Shown in pieces: positions 25,222 through 36,100 of a DNA stretch of 39,483 nt (the stretch's first letter is position 1; the number at the start of each line of letters is the position of its first letter). A program made the position numbers and the translations under genes. The notes under the pieces are model-generated. The model searched no databases, was not told the origin of the DNA, and saw nothing but the letters and a program-made list of their open reading frames with translations. The DNA is from Deltaproteobacteria bacterium (GTDB lineage Bacteria; Myxococcota; JACPTQ01): assembly GCA_016192705.1 (NCBI GenBank), contig JACPTQ010000023.1, positions 1 through 39,483 on the forward strand, read 5' to 3'.

Positions 25222-28200
25222 ATGCGTACTTTTTCTGTGCCCATTATTCAATTTGCTCTTGCTGTGATTCTTCTCTCTTCGCCGCGCGCCCGCGCACAAT
25301 CGCTCGACGATGACGTCTCGACTTCGCTCATGCCGATCGTCGTGGTCGTCGTCGACAATTCTGGTTCGTCAAACTTTCGCACAACCGCCGCGCGCTACGG
25401 CGGCTCCGATTGCGCACTCGCGAACAGCACCGACAAGACGCGCCTCATCACGATCCAAGAGATCCTCTCGGGCACGTGGAGCGGCTACAACCTCAAGTTC
25501 TGCGACGACGCCGGCGTCGACGCCACGAATTGGAACACGCACCCCCAGCGCAACATCAACGATTCGAACAACACAAAGGACTGCCGGCCGGGGTGTTACA
25601 TGGGCGCGGGGACATCGCAAGGCACGGGCCTCATCGACACGTTTTCGACCAGCGTCAAATTCGTGCTCGCCACGTTCGACCAGGAACAAGACGCGGGCGG
25701 CGGCGACGCCGGCGGCTACAGCTACAACTCGAGCGACTCGTTCCTCTGGTACGACACGGACACCCTCACCAACAAAACCGGCAACGTTGGCATCCGCGAG
25801 GCCGCCGCGTGCACCGTTGAGGGCGACTGCGGCTCCGAGTGCACCGACTGCTGCGTCGCGGGGCTCGGCTACTGCGCCGATTGGCGCGGCCGCATGATTC
25901 CACCGGGCGACGCGGGCGCGAACACGGCGAACGCAAACGCCGCGATCAAATCGACCATCATGAAGCTTCGCCCCTACGGCGGCAGCCCCATCGCCGCCGT
26001 CTTCAAAGACCTCGAAAACTGGTTCGCGAACGATCCGATGGTCAAAACCGGCGGCGTCGATCCGTACGCGCAGTGCCGTCGCAAATACGTCATCCTCTTC
26101 TCGGACGTTGCTGCGAACATGAGCTGCGGGTACACGTCGGGCACGACCGGCCAAGCCGCGCGCTGCCAAAACTATACGCCGCTCCCGTGCAGCCCGCTCG
26201 GCCCGGCTTCGTGCTACGACGCAGGGTTTGAAAACGTTCGATGCGACGTCGACGCCGTCGCCGATTGCAACGGCACCACGACGTGTCATTACTGCCCCGT
26301 GGGCACATCATGCGATCGCGTCTCCGGGCATTGCAGAGACTCGAACTTTGACCTCTGGGATGCGGGCGCCTGGCTCGGCGTGCAGACATGGAAGAAGCCG
26401 CTCTCGCCGAACGACTATCGCGACCCGACGAAAATTCCCGTGTTCGTGGTCGGCTTCAACCTCGACGACACGACGAGCTGCTCAAGCGACAGCGATTGCA
26501 ACAGCGGCACCACCGTCGGAAATTCGTGCAACACCGCAACCGGAAAGTGCCGCCAATCAACGCTCATGGAGCAACTCGCCGTGCAACTCAACACCGATTG
26601 CGACACCGACGCCGGTGGCATCAACACGTGCCGCGCGACCGACCCCGATATCGTCGCGAAGCTCTCAGCGCTCCTCAACACCGTCTCCGCGGGCCGCACG
26701 TCGCGCACGCGCTCGGCCTCGACCACGCGCACGCTCATCCCACGGTTCGACGGCAACGACGCCTGCCCCGACCCCGGGAAAACGCTCTTCAAACTCTTCG
26801 CGTCGTACCAAGTCCCCGAAGCGGCCATTCACTGGAAAGGCTACCTCGAGCGCATCACGCAGAGCTACGATCCCAGCGACCCGCTCAAGACGCCAACCGT
26901 GAACGCGAGCGTCTGCCCCTCATCGTGCGCGGGCGGCAACGCTGGCCAAACGAATTTCCACGATCTCTTGAACCAGGCGTCATTCGTCAACGACGCCGGC
27001 ACGCTCGTCTCGTACACGCGCCGCATCTACACATTCATGTCGAACGGCGAAGTCGTGCCGGCTGACGACAACAACCTCGGTAATGTGGACCTCGATGTCG
27101 CCAGCACCCAAGTTCGCAACCAGGTTCTTTCGTGCGTCTGGGGACAACAGTTTGGCTCGGGCGGAAACCTCGGAGATTGCCGCGAGCGGATCCCGAGCGA
27201 GGGCGGGCACAAGCTGCACGGCATCTGGCACTCGAGCCCCGCTGTTGTCGGCGCGCCGAGCGCGAACATTGCAAGCGCGTCGTACCAAACCTTCAAGAAC
27301 GCCGCGGGCGTCAAAGACCGGCCGACCATGATTTATTTCGGCTCAATGGGCGGCATGATCCACGCCGTCAATGCGCACACGATGAAGGAGGAGTGGGCCT
27401 TCATTCCGCGGTCGTTACAGAGGAAACTGCAGCTACAAACGTCGACGCCGTGGGCCGGATTCGATGGAAACATCGTCGTGCGCGATGTGCAGCTCTCGAA
27501 GATCGCGACCGACAACTCCGAGTGCCCCGAAGACCTGACGACAACAAGCGAACTCTTTGGGTACGCGACGAGCATGAACCTATGTCGGTGGCGTACCGTC
27601 CTCGTGGCGTGCTTTCGTCGTGGTTACGAGGGGGTCTCGGTCGACACCAGGGGGCACGGCTGCGTCGCACTCGACGTGACGAAACCGACCGACACAACGT
27701 GGGCGTATGGTGGCGCGCCGTTCGCGTTCTTGTGGGAGTTTAACGATCTCTCACCGACAGACAGTTCGCTGCATAACCGAATCGGCTACACGACCGGCGA
27801 ACCGCTCATCGGCTCAGTGTTCGTCGACACGGGTGTTTGGCCGGCCGACGCGCCGCTCGATGGCGAGGGCTCAAAAAAATATACGTCGTCGGATCAGAGA
27901 CATCGTGAGGTCGCAATCGCGGTGATTCCAGGTGGAAAACCGGATGGCACGGCTGTGAATGGCGGCGCCGACAACGGCAAAGACTACTGGGTGCTTGAAA
28001 TCATGAAGCGGAAAAGCAACACGACGAATTATCCGACCATCATCAAGCGCATCGAGCTTTTGGGGGCCGACGCGGGCCTCGCGGTCGGAGGCTGCACCGC
28101 GCTCTTCGATACGACGGGCACGCTCTTGCGCACGGCCTACTGCGGAACGTCCGCGGGGCGAATCGCCGAGCTGAATATCGGCGGCTCCGACCCGACCCCC

Positions 28201-29043
28201 AAAACCAACCCCAAGGCCACCGAACCGGATGGGGGCTGGACCGTCAACGCGTTCTTCTACGACGTGTTTGCCGATTCGGGGGTGAGCGCCCAACCGATCT
28301 ACGACGCGCCCGCCATCGCTTACGATTCGGCAGGTCTCCTCACCTTTGTCGTCGGCAGCGGAAACCCCGACGACCTCGAAGACTCCAACCGGCACCGAAT
28401 CGCCATCTTCAAGCGGCTCTCCGACGGCGGCACCATGACGGTAATGGCATCCACAATGGACGCGGGCGACAAGGTGATAGGCTCGCCGGTCATCTACAAT
28501 GACGTCGCCTATCTCACCGTTTTTTCCGCGAACACCACGCAGGCGTGCGTCTTTGGAGGCTCAACGCTGGTCGGTTTCCAGTTTGACTCGATTAACATTT
28601 GCAACGCGCCAAAACCGCGCCTCGAAGACCCCACGACGACGGCTTGTCAGAGTGACTCCGCCTGTTCGGGCCTCGGGTACGGCTACACGTGCGACTTTTA
28701 CGCAGGGACAAGCTGCGGCGACATTTCGCGCGCCGGTTTTTGCCGCCGCCTGTACAAATGGCTCGGCGACGGCACATTCGCGATGGGCGTTGATTTGCAG
28801 CCCGCACCCGCAACATGCACCGCGACCGTCGACCCGATGACGCAGCAACTGACGGGCGTGTCGGGATACGTGCCGGGCTCGATGAACATTGTCGTCCAAA
28901 CCGGCGCCGTTCCATCGACCTCCTACACGGCGCCACCGTCCGGCCAAGGCGGCCCGACCGCGAAAGTCACGACGTTCGCCGTGCCAAACAGCACCTCGTA
29001 TCTTTCAAGCCGAGTCTCGTCGTGGGGAACCGTCGTGAGGTAG
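25222..29043 (+). CDS. pilY1: PilY1-like pilus tip protein
   Basis: The start at 25222 follows GAGGAAG and gives 1273 aa with a Sec signal ending ARAQ. Residues about 36-50 (MPIVVVVVDNSGSS) open a von Willebrand-A-like domain with the MIDAS-type Asp-x-Ser-x-Ser motif at D45. A long Cys-rich region follows, with repeats of the kind CSSDSDCNSG...C. The C-terminal 600 residues correspond to the PilC/PilY1 beta propeller, with signs such as KDRPTMIYFGSMGGMIHAVN, GYTTGEPLIGSVFVDTG and APAIAYDSAGLLTFVVGSGN. PilY1 proteins sit at the pilus tip and act in adhesion, retraction control and surface sensing (family knowledge). It is the last gene of the minor pilin operon. Confidence 0.95.
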   Translation: MRTFSVPIIQFALAVILLSSPRARAQSLDDDVSTSLMPIVVVVVDNSGSSNFRTTAARYGGSDCALANSTDKTRLITIQEILSGTWSGYNLKFCDDAGVDATNWNTHPQRNINDSNNTKDCRPGCYMGAGTSQGTGLIDTFSTSVKFVLATFDQEQDAGGGDAGGYSYNSSDSFLWYDTDTLTNKTGNVGIREAAACTVEGDCGSECTDCCVAGLGYCADWRGRMIPPGDAGANTANANAAIKSTIMKLRPYGGSPIAAVFKDLENWFANDPMVKTGGVDPYAQCRRKYVILFSDVAANMSCGYTSGTTGQAARCQNYTPLPCSPLGPASCYDAGFENVRCDVDAVADCNGTTTCHYCPVGTSCDRVSGHCRDSNFDLWDAGAWLGVQTWKKPLSPNDYRDPTKIPVFVVGFNLDDTTSCSSDSDCNSGTTVGNSCNTATGKCRQSTLMEQLAVQLNTDCDTDAGGINTCRATDPDIVAKLSALLNTVSAGRTSRTRSASTTRTLIPRFDGNDACPDPGKTLFKLFASYQVPEAAIHWKGYLERITQSYDPSDPLKTPTVNASVCPSSCAGGNAGQTNFHDLLNQASFVNDAGTLVSYTRRIYTFMSNGEVVPADDNNLGNVDLDVASTQVRNQVLSCVWGQQFGSGGNLGDCRERIPSEGGHKLHGIWHSSPAVVGAPSANIASASYQTFKNAAGVKDRPTMIYFGSMGGMIHAVNAHTMKEEWAFIPRSLQRKLQLQTSTPWAGFDGNIVVRDVQLSKIATDNSECPEDLTTTSELFGYATSMNLCRWRTVLVACFRRGYEGVSVDTRGHGCVALDVTKPTDTTWAYGGAPFAFLWEFNDLSPTDSSLHNRIGYTTGEPLIGSVFVDTGVWPADAPLDGEGSKKYTSSDQRHREVAIAVIPGGKPDGTAVNGGADNGKDYWVLEIMKRKSNTTNYPTIIKRIELLGADAGLAVGGCTALFDTTGTLLRTAYCGTSAGRIAELNIGGSDPTPKTNPKATEPDGGWTVNAFFYDVFADSGVSAQPIYDAPAIAYDSAGLLTFVVGSGNPDDLEDSNRHRIAIFKRLSDGGTMTVMASTMDAGDKVIGSPVIYNDVAYLTVFSANTTQACVFGGSTLVGFQFDSINICNAPKPRLEDPTTTACQSDSACSGLGYGYTCDFYAGTSCGDISRAGFCRRLYKWLGDGTFAMGVDLQPAPATCTATVDPMTQQLTGVSGYVPGSMNIVVQTGAVPSTSYTAPPSGQGGPTAKVTTFAVPNSTSYLSSRVSSWGTVVR

Positions 29044-29044
29044 T

Positions 29045-29093
29045 ACCCGCACCCGCACCCGCTCCCGCCTCCGCTCCCGCTCCCGCTCCCGCT
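29045..29093 (+). repeat. C-rich hexamer tract, left copy
   Basis: Degenerate tandem hexamers of the type CCCGCW or CCCGCT begin two bases after the pilY1 stop. Positions 29058-29078 are identical over 21 bases to 29948-29968 on the other side of the two four-helix-bundle genes. Confidence 0.8.
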
Positions 29094-29183
29094 TTCCTTC
29101 GTTCGCGCCTCCTTTCTCGCCGCCTCATGCGACCCCATCCGGTTGGTGAGGGCCGCATTCGGCGGCTTCGAAAGGAGTTCCTC

Positions 29184-29525
29184 ATGTCTCATCGGTTCAT
29201 CGCTTACGACGTTGCGTTCGAGTTCGCGCATCGGCTCGCGCCAGTGCTCACAGTTCTTCGTCGACGAGATCGTTCGCTCGAAGATCAACTTCGCCGCGCC
29301 GTTGCCAGTACGGTTCTCAACATCAGCGAGGGCGATGGCAAATCGTCACTTCGCGATCAAGCACGCTTCTTCGAGATCGCTCGCGGGAGTTGCCGCGAAG
29401 CTCGCGCCGCGCTCAAACTCGCGGCGATTTGGGGATACATCGACGACGCGCAGGTCGCCGAGCTCGACGCGATCGGCGATCGAGTCTGTGCGCTCCTTTC
29501 GCGCCTTATCCAACGAGTCGCGTGA
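29184..29525 (+). CDS. Four-helix-bundle (S23/IVP-type) protein
   Basis: The 113-aa product starts at an ATG preceded by AAAGGAG (29171-29177). The phrase QLRRAVASTVLNISEG (35-50), with later DQARFFEIARGSCREARAAL, is the signature of the four-helix-bundle family first noticed as proteins encoded in 23S rRNA intervening sequences. No rRNA is present here. Members are small, often multicopy, and of unknown function. The 3' end overlaps the convergent paralogue by 20 bp. Confidence 0.92.
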   Translation: MSHRFIAYDVAFEFAHRLAPVLTVLRRRDRSLEDQLRRAVASTVLNISEGDGKSSLRDQARFFEIARGSCREARAALKLAAIWGYIDDAQVAELDAIGDRVCALLSRLIQRVA

Positions 29526-29835
29526 GCATTGCGATCACCCGAGAGAGCAACTCACCGATCTCGGTGGGTGCATCGTCGAGAAGGTCGAGCAGCGCCGCGC
29601 ATTCACACGCTTCACCGCGAGCAATGGCATAGCACCTTCGTTTGTCGGCCTTCGCCACGCGGCCCGCGCCCTCCGCGATGTTGGTGAAAACCGAGAGCGA
29701 CGCGCGACGAAACTGATCGCGAAGGACGACGTTCGCGATCGGTAGGCGTTGAGCGAGACGTGCGAAATCGCGGGCGACCCTGTAGCAGTCGAGGCGCTCG
29801 AGGGAAGCCGTTGTGGTGACGAAGTAACGATTCAC
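29506..29835 (-). CDS. Four-helix-bundle (S23/IVP-type) protein, GTG start
   Basis: The 109-aa product starts at GTG (29835) preceded by AAAGGAGG six bases upstream; no ATG is suitably placed. The signature QFRRASLSVFTNIAEG (41-56) and IARGEACECAALLDLL identify the same family as the convergent neighbour at 29184-29525. The two are clearly different in sequence, so they are not a recent tandem duplication. The leader holds two overlapping hairpins (29850-29909). Confidence 0.9.
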   Translation of the reverse strand: MNRYFVTTTASLERLDCYRVARDFARLAQRLPIANVVLRDQFRRASLSVFTNIAEGAGRVAKADKRRCYAIARGEACECAALLDLLDDAPTEIGELLSRVIAMLTRLVG

Positions 29836-29849
29836 CGGAAACCTCCTTT

Positions 29850-29909
29850 GGAGCCCGATGTTCGAGTGGGCTCCTGCCCGAAAGGCGCGAAGCGCCAGGG
29901 CGAGCCCAC
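29850..29909 (-). promoter_or_regulatory. Leader with two mutually exclusive hairpins
   Basis: Given in plus-strand terms. Hairpin A pairs GTGGGCTC (29866-29873) with GAGCCCAC (29902-29909), and continues inside with GCCC/GGGC and GGCGC/GCGCC. Hairpin B pairs GGAGCCC (29850-29856) with GGGCTCC (29868-29874). Both use the bases 29868-29873, so only one can form. In the minus-strand transcript, hairpin B ends two bases before the AAAGGAGG of the gene starting at 29835. This resembles an attenuation or translation switch, but no ligand or known class is recognised. Confidence 0.4.
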
Positions 29910-29946
29910 GAGAACGCGGGCGAAAAAGGAGGTCGTGACGAGGCAA

Positions 29947-30010
29947 CCCCGCTCCCGCCTCCGCTCCCACTACCGCTCCCGCTCCCGCCCCCGCACCCGC
30001 ATCCGCTCAC
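29947..30010 (+). repeat. C-rich hexamer tract, right copy
   Basis: Hexamers of CCCGCT/CCCGCA type in the same orientation as the tract at 29045-29093, with 21 identical bases at 29948-29968. It lies in the geneless interval 29836-30141, which otherwise contains the leader hairpins and a short palindrome. Confidence 0.8.
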
Positions 30011-30096
30011 GGTGTCGGACCATCGCGCACACCACCAACATTTCGATTGACGACGGTGATCGCGATCCGCATCATCAATTCGGGCCGATCTTTGAG

Positions 30097-30114
30097 TTAA
30101 CCGCTGACGGTTAA
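30097..30114. promoter_or_regulatory. Perfect palindrome before the RHS gene
   Basis: TTAACCG (30097-30103) and CGGTTAA (30108-30114) are perfect inverted repeats around CTGA, ending 27 bp before the ATG at 30142 and upstream of its AAAAGGAGG. It could be an operator for a dimeric repressor or a weak hairpin in the leader. Confidence 0.35.
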
Positions 30115-30141
30115 ACGACAGACGAGAGAAAAGGAGGTCTT

Positions 30142-33100
30142 ATGAGGCACTCCGCTTTCTTGTTTGGCGCTCTCCTCGTGGCAGCAAACGCAGGTGACGT
30201 GAGGGCGCATGCGTCGCCCCCCCCTCCCCCCGCACCCGCTCCCGCGTCCGCTTCCGCAACCGCTTGCGTAGCCTTTGGCCCTGAGCGCTTCGAGCGCCAG
30301 CGCCGCCACGAGCGCTGGGAGTCGCGTGTCTTCGCCCGAAAGAATCCGAACGGCGTCTTCACGCTGGTCGCGGAGACGACGAACATTCATGCGGCACGCC
30401 TCACGCTGAATGGCGTCGCGCTCCTCGCGCCGCGCGATTTCGAAGGGCGAGGTGATCGGCCGTGTCCTAAGCACCGTCACCACTGCCGCTGCAAGAAGCC
30501 GCGGCCATGCACGCGGGGCGACTTGAATCCACAGCGCGGACATCACAACCCCGAGCGGTTCCTCTTTCGGTGCGCGGTCGCGCTCGCCGGTACGAACACC
30601 CTTCGGGTGAAGCTCAAAGGAAAGCCGGGCTCCAGTCTCACGACGATCATCGAGGACGCGGATCGCACGCCGCCTTCCATCAGCATCACATCGCCACAGA
30701 ATGGCGCGACCGTTTCCGCAACGCCGATTCGAGTTCTGGGCACCGTCGACGACGCATCTGCGACCGTTTCCGTAACCGCTGCCGCTCCCGTTCCCGCAAA
30801 CGCAACCGTCTCCGCTTCCGTTTTCTTCGCGAGCGTTCCTCTCGCCGAGGGCTCAAACACGGTGACCGCGATCGCGCGTGATACCTGCGGCAACGAGGGG
30901 AGAGCCGTCGTGACGGTCACGCTCTGCACACCACGAACTTGCGCCGACGCCGGCGCGACGTGCGGAACCATCTTCGACGGGTGCGGCGGCACGCAGAACT
31001 GCGGCGCGTGCACAGTGCCCGAGACGTGTGGCGGTGACGGCGTCGCGAACCGCTGTGGCTGCAGTCCCGACAACGTCGCGGCGTGCTCGGGCAAGGACTG
31101 TGGCGACGTCACCAACAACTGCGCGCAAACCGTTTCATGCGGGACCTGCTCGGCTCCAAAGACCTGTGGTGGCGCAGGCTCACCAAACGTTTGTGGGCTC
31201 CCTGGACCGCCGCTCCCACCCGACCCCGCGACCGTCGCACCGCCCGTCGCTCCCGCGGTCACAACGACCGTCGCCGCCTCAACCGAATTCCTTTACACAG
31301 GCGCAACGGCCATCCAAACCGGCGTCGATGCCGGCACGATTGAGCCCATCCGCGCCGCCGTCATTCGCGGTCGCGTTGTCGCCCGCGATGGCACAACCTC
31401 GGTGCCCGGCGCCACCGTCACCATCGTCGGCCACCCCGAGTTGGGCCAGACGCTCACGCGTGCCGACGGCGCGTTTGATCTCGCCGTGAACGGAAACGCA
31501 TCGCTCATCGTTCGCGTTGAGAAGCCGGGCTTCCTCTCCGCCGATCACCCCGCTGCGCCCGTCGCGCAAGACTTCACGGTCCTCGCCGACATCGTCCTCG
31601 TCGCACTCGACTCCGCCGCGACCCCCGTCGACCTCGCCGCGCCCACCATGCAAGTCGCCCGCGCGAGCGCTGTCACCGACGAAAGCGGCACCCGCCGCGC
31701 GACCGTCCTCATCCCCGCCGCGACGACCGCGACGATCGTCCACCCGGACGGCACGACCACAACCCCCGCGCAACTCACCATCCGCGCAACCGAAATCACC
31801 GTTGGCCCGTCCGGTCCCGCCGCCATGCCGGCGCCTCTCCCCGCCACGACCGGCTACACTTACGCCATCGAATTCACCGCCGACGAAGCGCTCGCAGCCG
31901 GCGCAACCACCGTTCGCTTCTCGCAGCCGCTCATCCACTATGTTGACAACTTTCTCAACTTCCCCGTCGGTATCGCCGTCCCAACCGGCTACTACGACCG
32001 CGCGCTCGGCGTCTGGATCGCCTCCGATAACGGCCGCATCATCCGCGTCCTCTCGATCGCAGCCGGCCTCGCCAACCTCGACATCAACGGCACTGGCACC
32101 GCCGCAACCCCAACCGCCCTCGCCACCCTCGGCGTCACCGACGACGAACGCGCAAAGCTCGCGACGCTTTACGCCCCCGGCCAGTCGGTATGGCGCGTCC
32201 CAATTCCTCACTTCACGACCTGGGATTGCAATTGGACCTCCGGCCCACCGCTCGATGCTACCCCACCACGCGAAGAGGCTCCGGGAACGACGCTCGCGTC
32301 CGACGTCGACATGTGTGCGGGCGGCAGCACTGCGGTTGGCGGCGCGGGTGGCACCGCCTCTTCAAGCTCAACGTCCGTCATCAACCAGACCCAGGCCGTA
32401 AACCACACGACAACCGTCGCGGGCGCCGGCACCTCCATGACTTACCAAAGCGATCGCGCCCCAGGCCGCGCCTCGAGCCGCGCCATCACGATTCCCGTCA
32501 GCGAGTCGTCCTCGCCCCCCGCGTCACTCGCGCGCATTGACGTCGAGGTCTCCGTCGCCGGCCGCTCGTACAAGTCGTCGCTTCCACCAACCTCCGGTCA
32601 GCGCCACACGGTCGTCTGGGACGGCCTCGACGTCTACGGCCGCGTCGTACAAGGTGCCCAAACCGCGACCGTGACCATCAACTATGCTTATCCAGCGAGC
32701 TACGCAGATCCGGGCGACTTGCGCCGCGCCTTTGGTTTTCGGGGCAACGGGTTCGAGTTCGCCCCAGCGCGCAACGAATTCGTCTTCTCGCAATCGTACC
32801 GCGTCCCACTCGGGGGTTCGATCGACCCGCGCGACACGGGGCTCGGTGGATTCACGTTTGCCATGCACCACTCCTACAACCCCATTTCACGCGTCGTCTA
32901 TCTCGGAAACGGCCGCGAACAGCGCGCCTCACAAAGGCTGCCGGGGACCATCGAAACCATCGCCGGGAACGGCTCACCGGGCGAATTACTCTATGCGCCG
33001 CTCACGACAAGCGCATTCTCAGCAGTCGGCGCCCCATCGGGTCTTGTCTACGATTCCGTCGGCAACCTCCACATCTCCGACACGGTCGCGCGACTCACTC

Positions 33101-36100
33101 GCGTCCTTCGCTCGAACGACACGTTGACCACATCAACCGGCTGGTTCGCTTACCGGCAGCGGTTTGTCCAAGCCAACTTCATGCAGCCCGGCGGGCTTGC
33201 GCTATCGCCAGGCGGCGACCTCGTCATCGCCGATTCGCGAAACAGTTGGGTGCTTCGCGTGCTTTCGGATGGCTGGATTTACCCATGGCTCGGGCAGGCG
33301 CTGCTTTCCGACATCTCAACCGTCGTGCCATGCACCATACCGGTTGGAGAGAACGTGGCTCGCGGCGGCTTTGCGGGAGACAACGAATTGGAAGTCGCGC
33401 AGTTTTACGCCTGGCTCTGCGGCCCGCGCGATGTCTGGTTCGACTCCGAGGGGAGCCTCTTCATTGCCGATACGTTCAACCATCGCATCCGCAAACTGAC
33501 GCCCGACGGGACGATTCGCACCATCGCGGGGAATGGATGGCAGGGGTTCTCTGGCGACGTGGACCCTTATGAAACAGACCCGATCATGATGATGTTCAAC
33601 GGGATCGCGACCATGGCGTCGCTCAACACACCGTCGGGAGTAAGTGTTGATCGCGCGGGGAACGTCTATATCGCCGACACCGGCAATCACCGAATCCGCA
33701 AGGTGACGCCCGATGGCCGGATTCGCACGGTCGCGGGAACTTACGGCGCAGGCTTTTCCGGCGACGATGGACCGGCGAGGTTCGCAAGCCTCTCATCGCC
33801 CCGAGACGTTGTCGCGAGGGACGACGGGTCGTTCTTTATCGCCGACACGGGGAATCACCGCGTGCGGCGAGTCGGCTCGGACGGCATCATTACGACGGTT
33901 GCGGGGACTGGAAGCGCGGGATTTGGCGGCGACCGCGAACCCGCGCGACTCGCGCAGCTTAACGCGCCGGTTGCGATTGCGCTCGACCCCACGGGGCGCC
34001 TCACGATCGCCGATACAGGGAATAACCGCGTGCGCCGCGTCGAGCCGAGCTATCCAGGGTTTACGAACGCCGCGATCACGATCGCCTCGGAAGATGGGAG
34101 CGAACTTTTCCTCTTCGACAAGGCGGGGCGGCACTTGCGCACGATCGATTCAACAACGGGCGTCGTCGTGTGGGACTTCGTGTACACGTCGAGTGGCGCA
34201 CTCGCAAGCGTGACCGACCGGGACGGCCTCGTGACGCGGATCGAGCGCGACGCGGCTGGAGTTGCGACAGCGGTTGTTGCGCCGCACGGGCAGCGCACGG
34301 AGTTTGCGTACGACGCGAACGGCTATCTCGCGCGGATCGTCGACCCGGCGGGGGCGACGCAAACGTTTACGTACGACCCGGGCGGTCTCGCGGCGCAGGT
34401 GACCGACGCGCGGGGCGGTGTTTATCGATTCACGTACGACGCTTGGGGGCGCTTGTCGCGTGTCGACGACCCGGTCGGGGCCGCGACGCAATTCTCGGGC
34501 TTTGAGTTCGGTTTCGATTCGCAGTCGAACGTTCGGACGGCGGAAGGGAGGCTGTCGACCTTTTCCGCAACAAAGAAGCCGTCGGGGTTAGATTTTTACA
34601 ACTTCACCGATTTTGATGGCACGATGACGGTGACGAACGAACGCCGCGGCGAGTCTGGAACGGAGACGGCGCCCGATGGAACGGTGACGGCGTGGACGTA
34701 TGGGCCCGACCCGCGCTTTAAGATGCAGTCGCCGATCGCAAGCGGAAGCGTTCGAACACCCAGCGGCCTCACGCTTGCGGTTTCGACATCGCGAGCGGCG
34801 ACGCTTATCGACCCGTCCGATTTGACGAGCGTCGCCGCGGCGAGTGAGACGGTTGCGGTAAACGGGAGGGCGTACGTCGCGGCGTTTAGCAGTTCGCCGA
34901 CGAAGCAGGTTGTCGAAACGTCGCCGAGCGGGCGGCGGGTGACGCGCGGGCTCGACGCGCTCGACCGCGTGACGCTTGAAGAGGTGCCGGGCATCACGCC
35001 GTGGGAGTACGCCTACGATGCCGAGGGTCGCGTCGTCGCGGTTACGCAAGGGGCGCGCATGGCGTCGCTTGCTTACAACGCCGCGGGTTTCTTGTCGTCG
35101 GTCGTCGATCCCCTCGGGCGATCCTGGGGCTACAGCTACGACGCGGTCGGGCGCGTGACGAAAGAAGTCCTCCCAGACCTTCGCGAAGTTCGGTATACGT
35201 ACGACGGGAATGGAAACGTGACGTCGGTGACTCCACCATTTCGGCCTGCGCACAACTTCTCGTACACGCCGTTTGATTTGGAATCGGAGTATGCGCCGCC
35301 TCCGGTCGTCACGCCGAGCGCGACGACGTACAGCTACAACTTGGATCGGCAGTTGACGCACGTGACGAGGCCCGACGGTCAAGTGATCGATGTTGGGTAC
35401 GATACGGGTGGCCGGCTTGCGAGCGTCGCTCAAGCGAGAGGGACGATCGCGTTTACATACGACACGGCGGGACGACCCGCTACCGCTACCGCAACCGCAC
35501 CCGCTACCGCTCCCGAATCCGTCTCTTTCGCCTACGATGGATTCCTTCTCACCTCCGCTACCGCAACCGGCTCCGCTCCGGGTGTTGTCGCATACAGCTA
35601 CGACAACGACTTCCGCGTGACGTCGATCTCGGTCAACGGCGCGGCTATCGCGTATTCCTACGACGCTGATTCACTCCTCACGCAAGCTGGCGCTCTCACG
35701 CTCACCCGTGATCCGCAAAACGGCTTCATCAGATCCACCACCGTCGGCTCGATCGCGACCTCATACACATACGATTCGTACGGCGATCTCGCGTCGATCG
35801 CCGCGCCAAACTTCAGCGTGACTTACAGCCGCGATTCGCTCGGCCGGATCACGCGCAAATCCGAAACTCTTAACTCTCAACTCTCGACTCTCGACTATTC
35901 CTACGATTCCGCGGGTCGTCTCGCGTCGGGTGGAGGCGGGACGTATACCTACGACGGGAACGGGAATCGGCTCCCAGGCGTTTACGACGATCAAGATCGG
36001 CTGCTGTCGTTTGGCACAGCGACGTACACATACCACGCGAACGGCGATCTGAGTTCGAAGACGAACCCGACCGGCACCACGAGCTACACGTACGACGCGC

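Noticed and set aside
29184-29835. 23S rRNA intervening sequence as the context for the S23/IVP-type genes
   Set aside because: No rRNA sequence flanks these genes; they lie between pilY1 and the RHS gene.
29045-30010. CRISPR-like array from the regular hexamer tracts
   Set aside because: The units are six bases with no spacers, and no cas genes are present.
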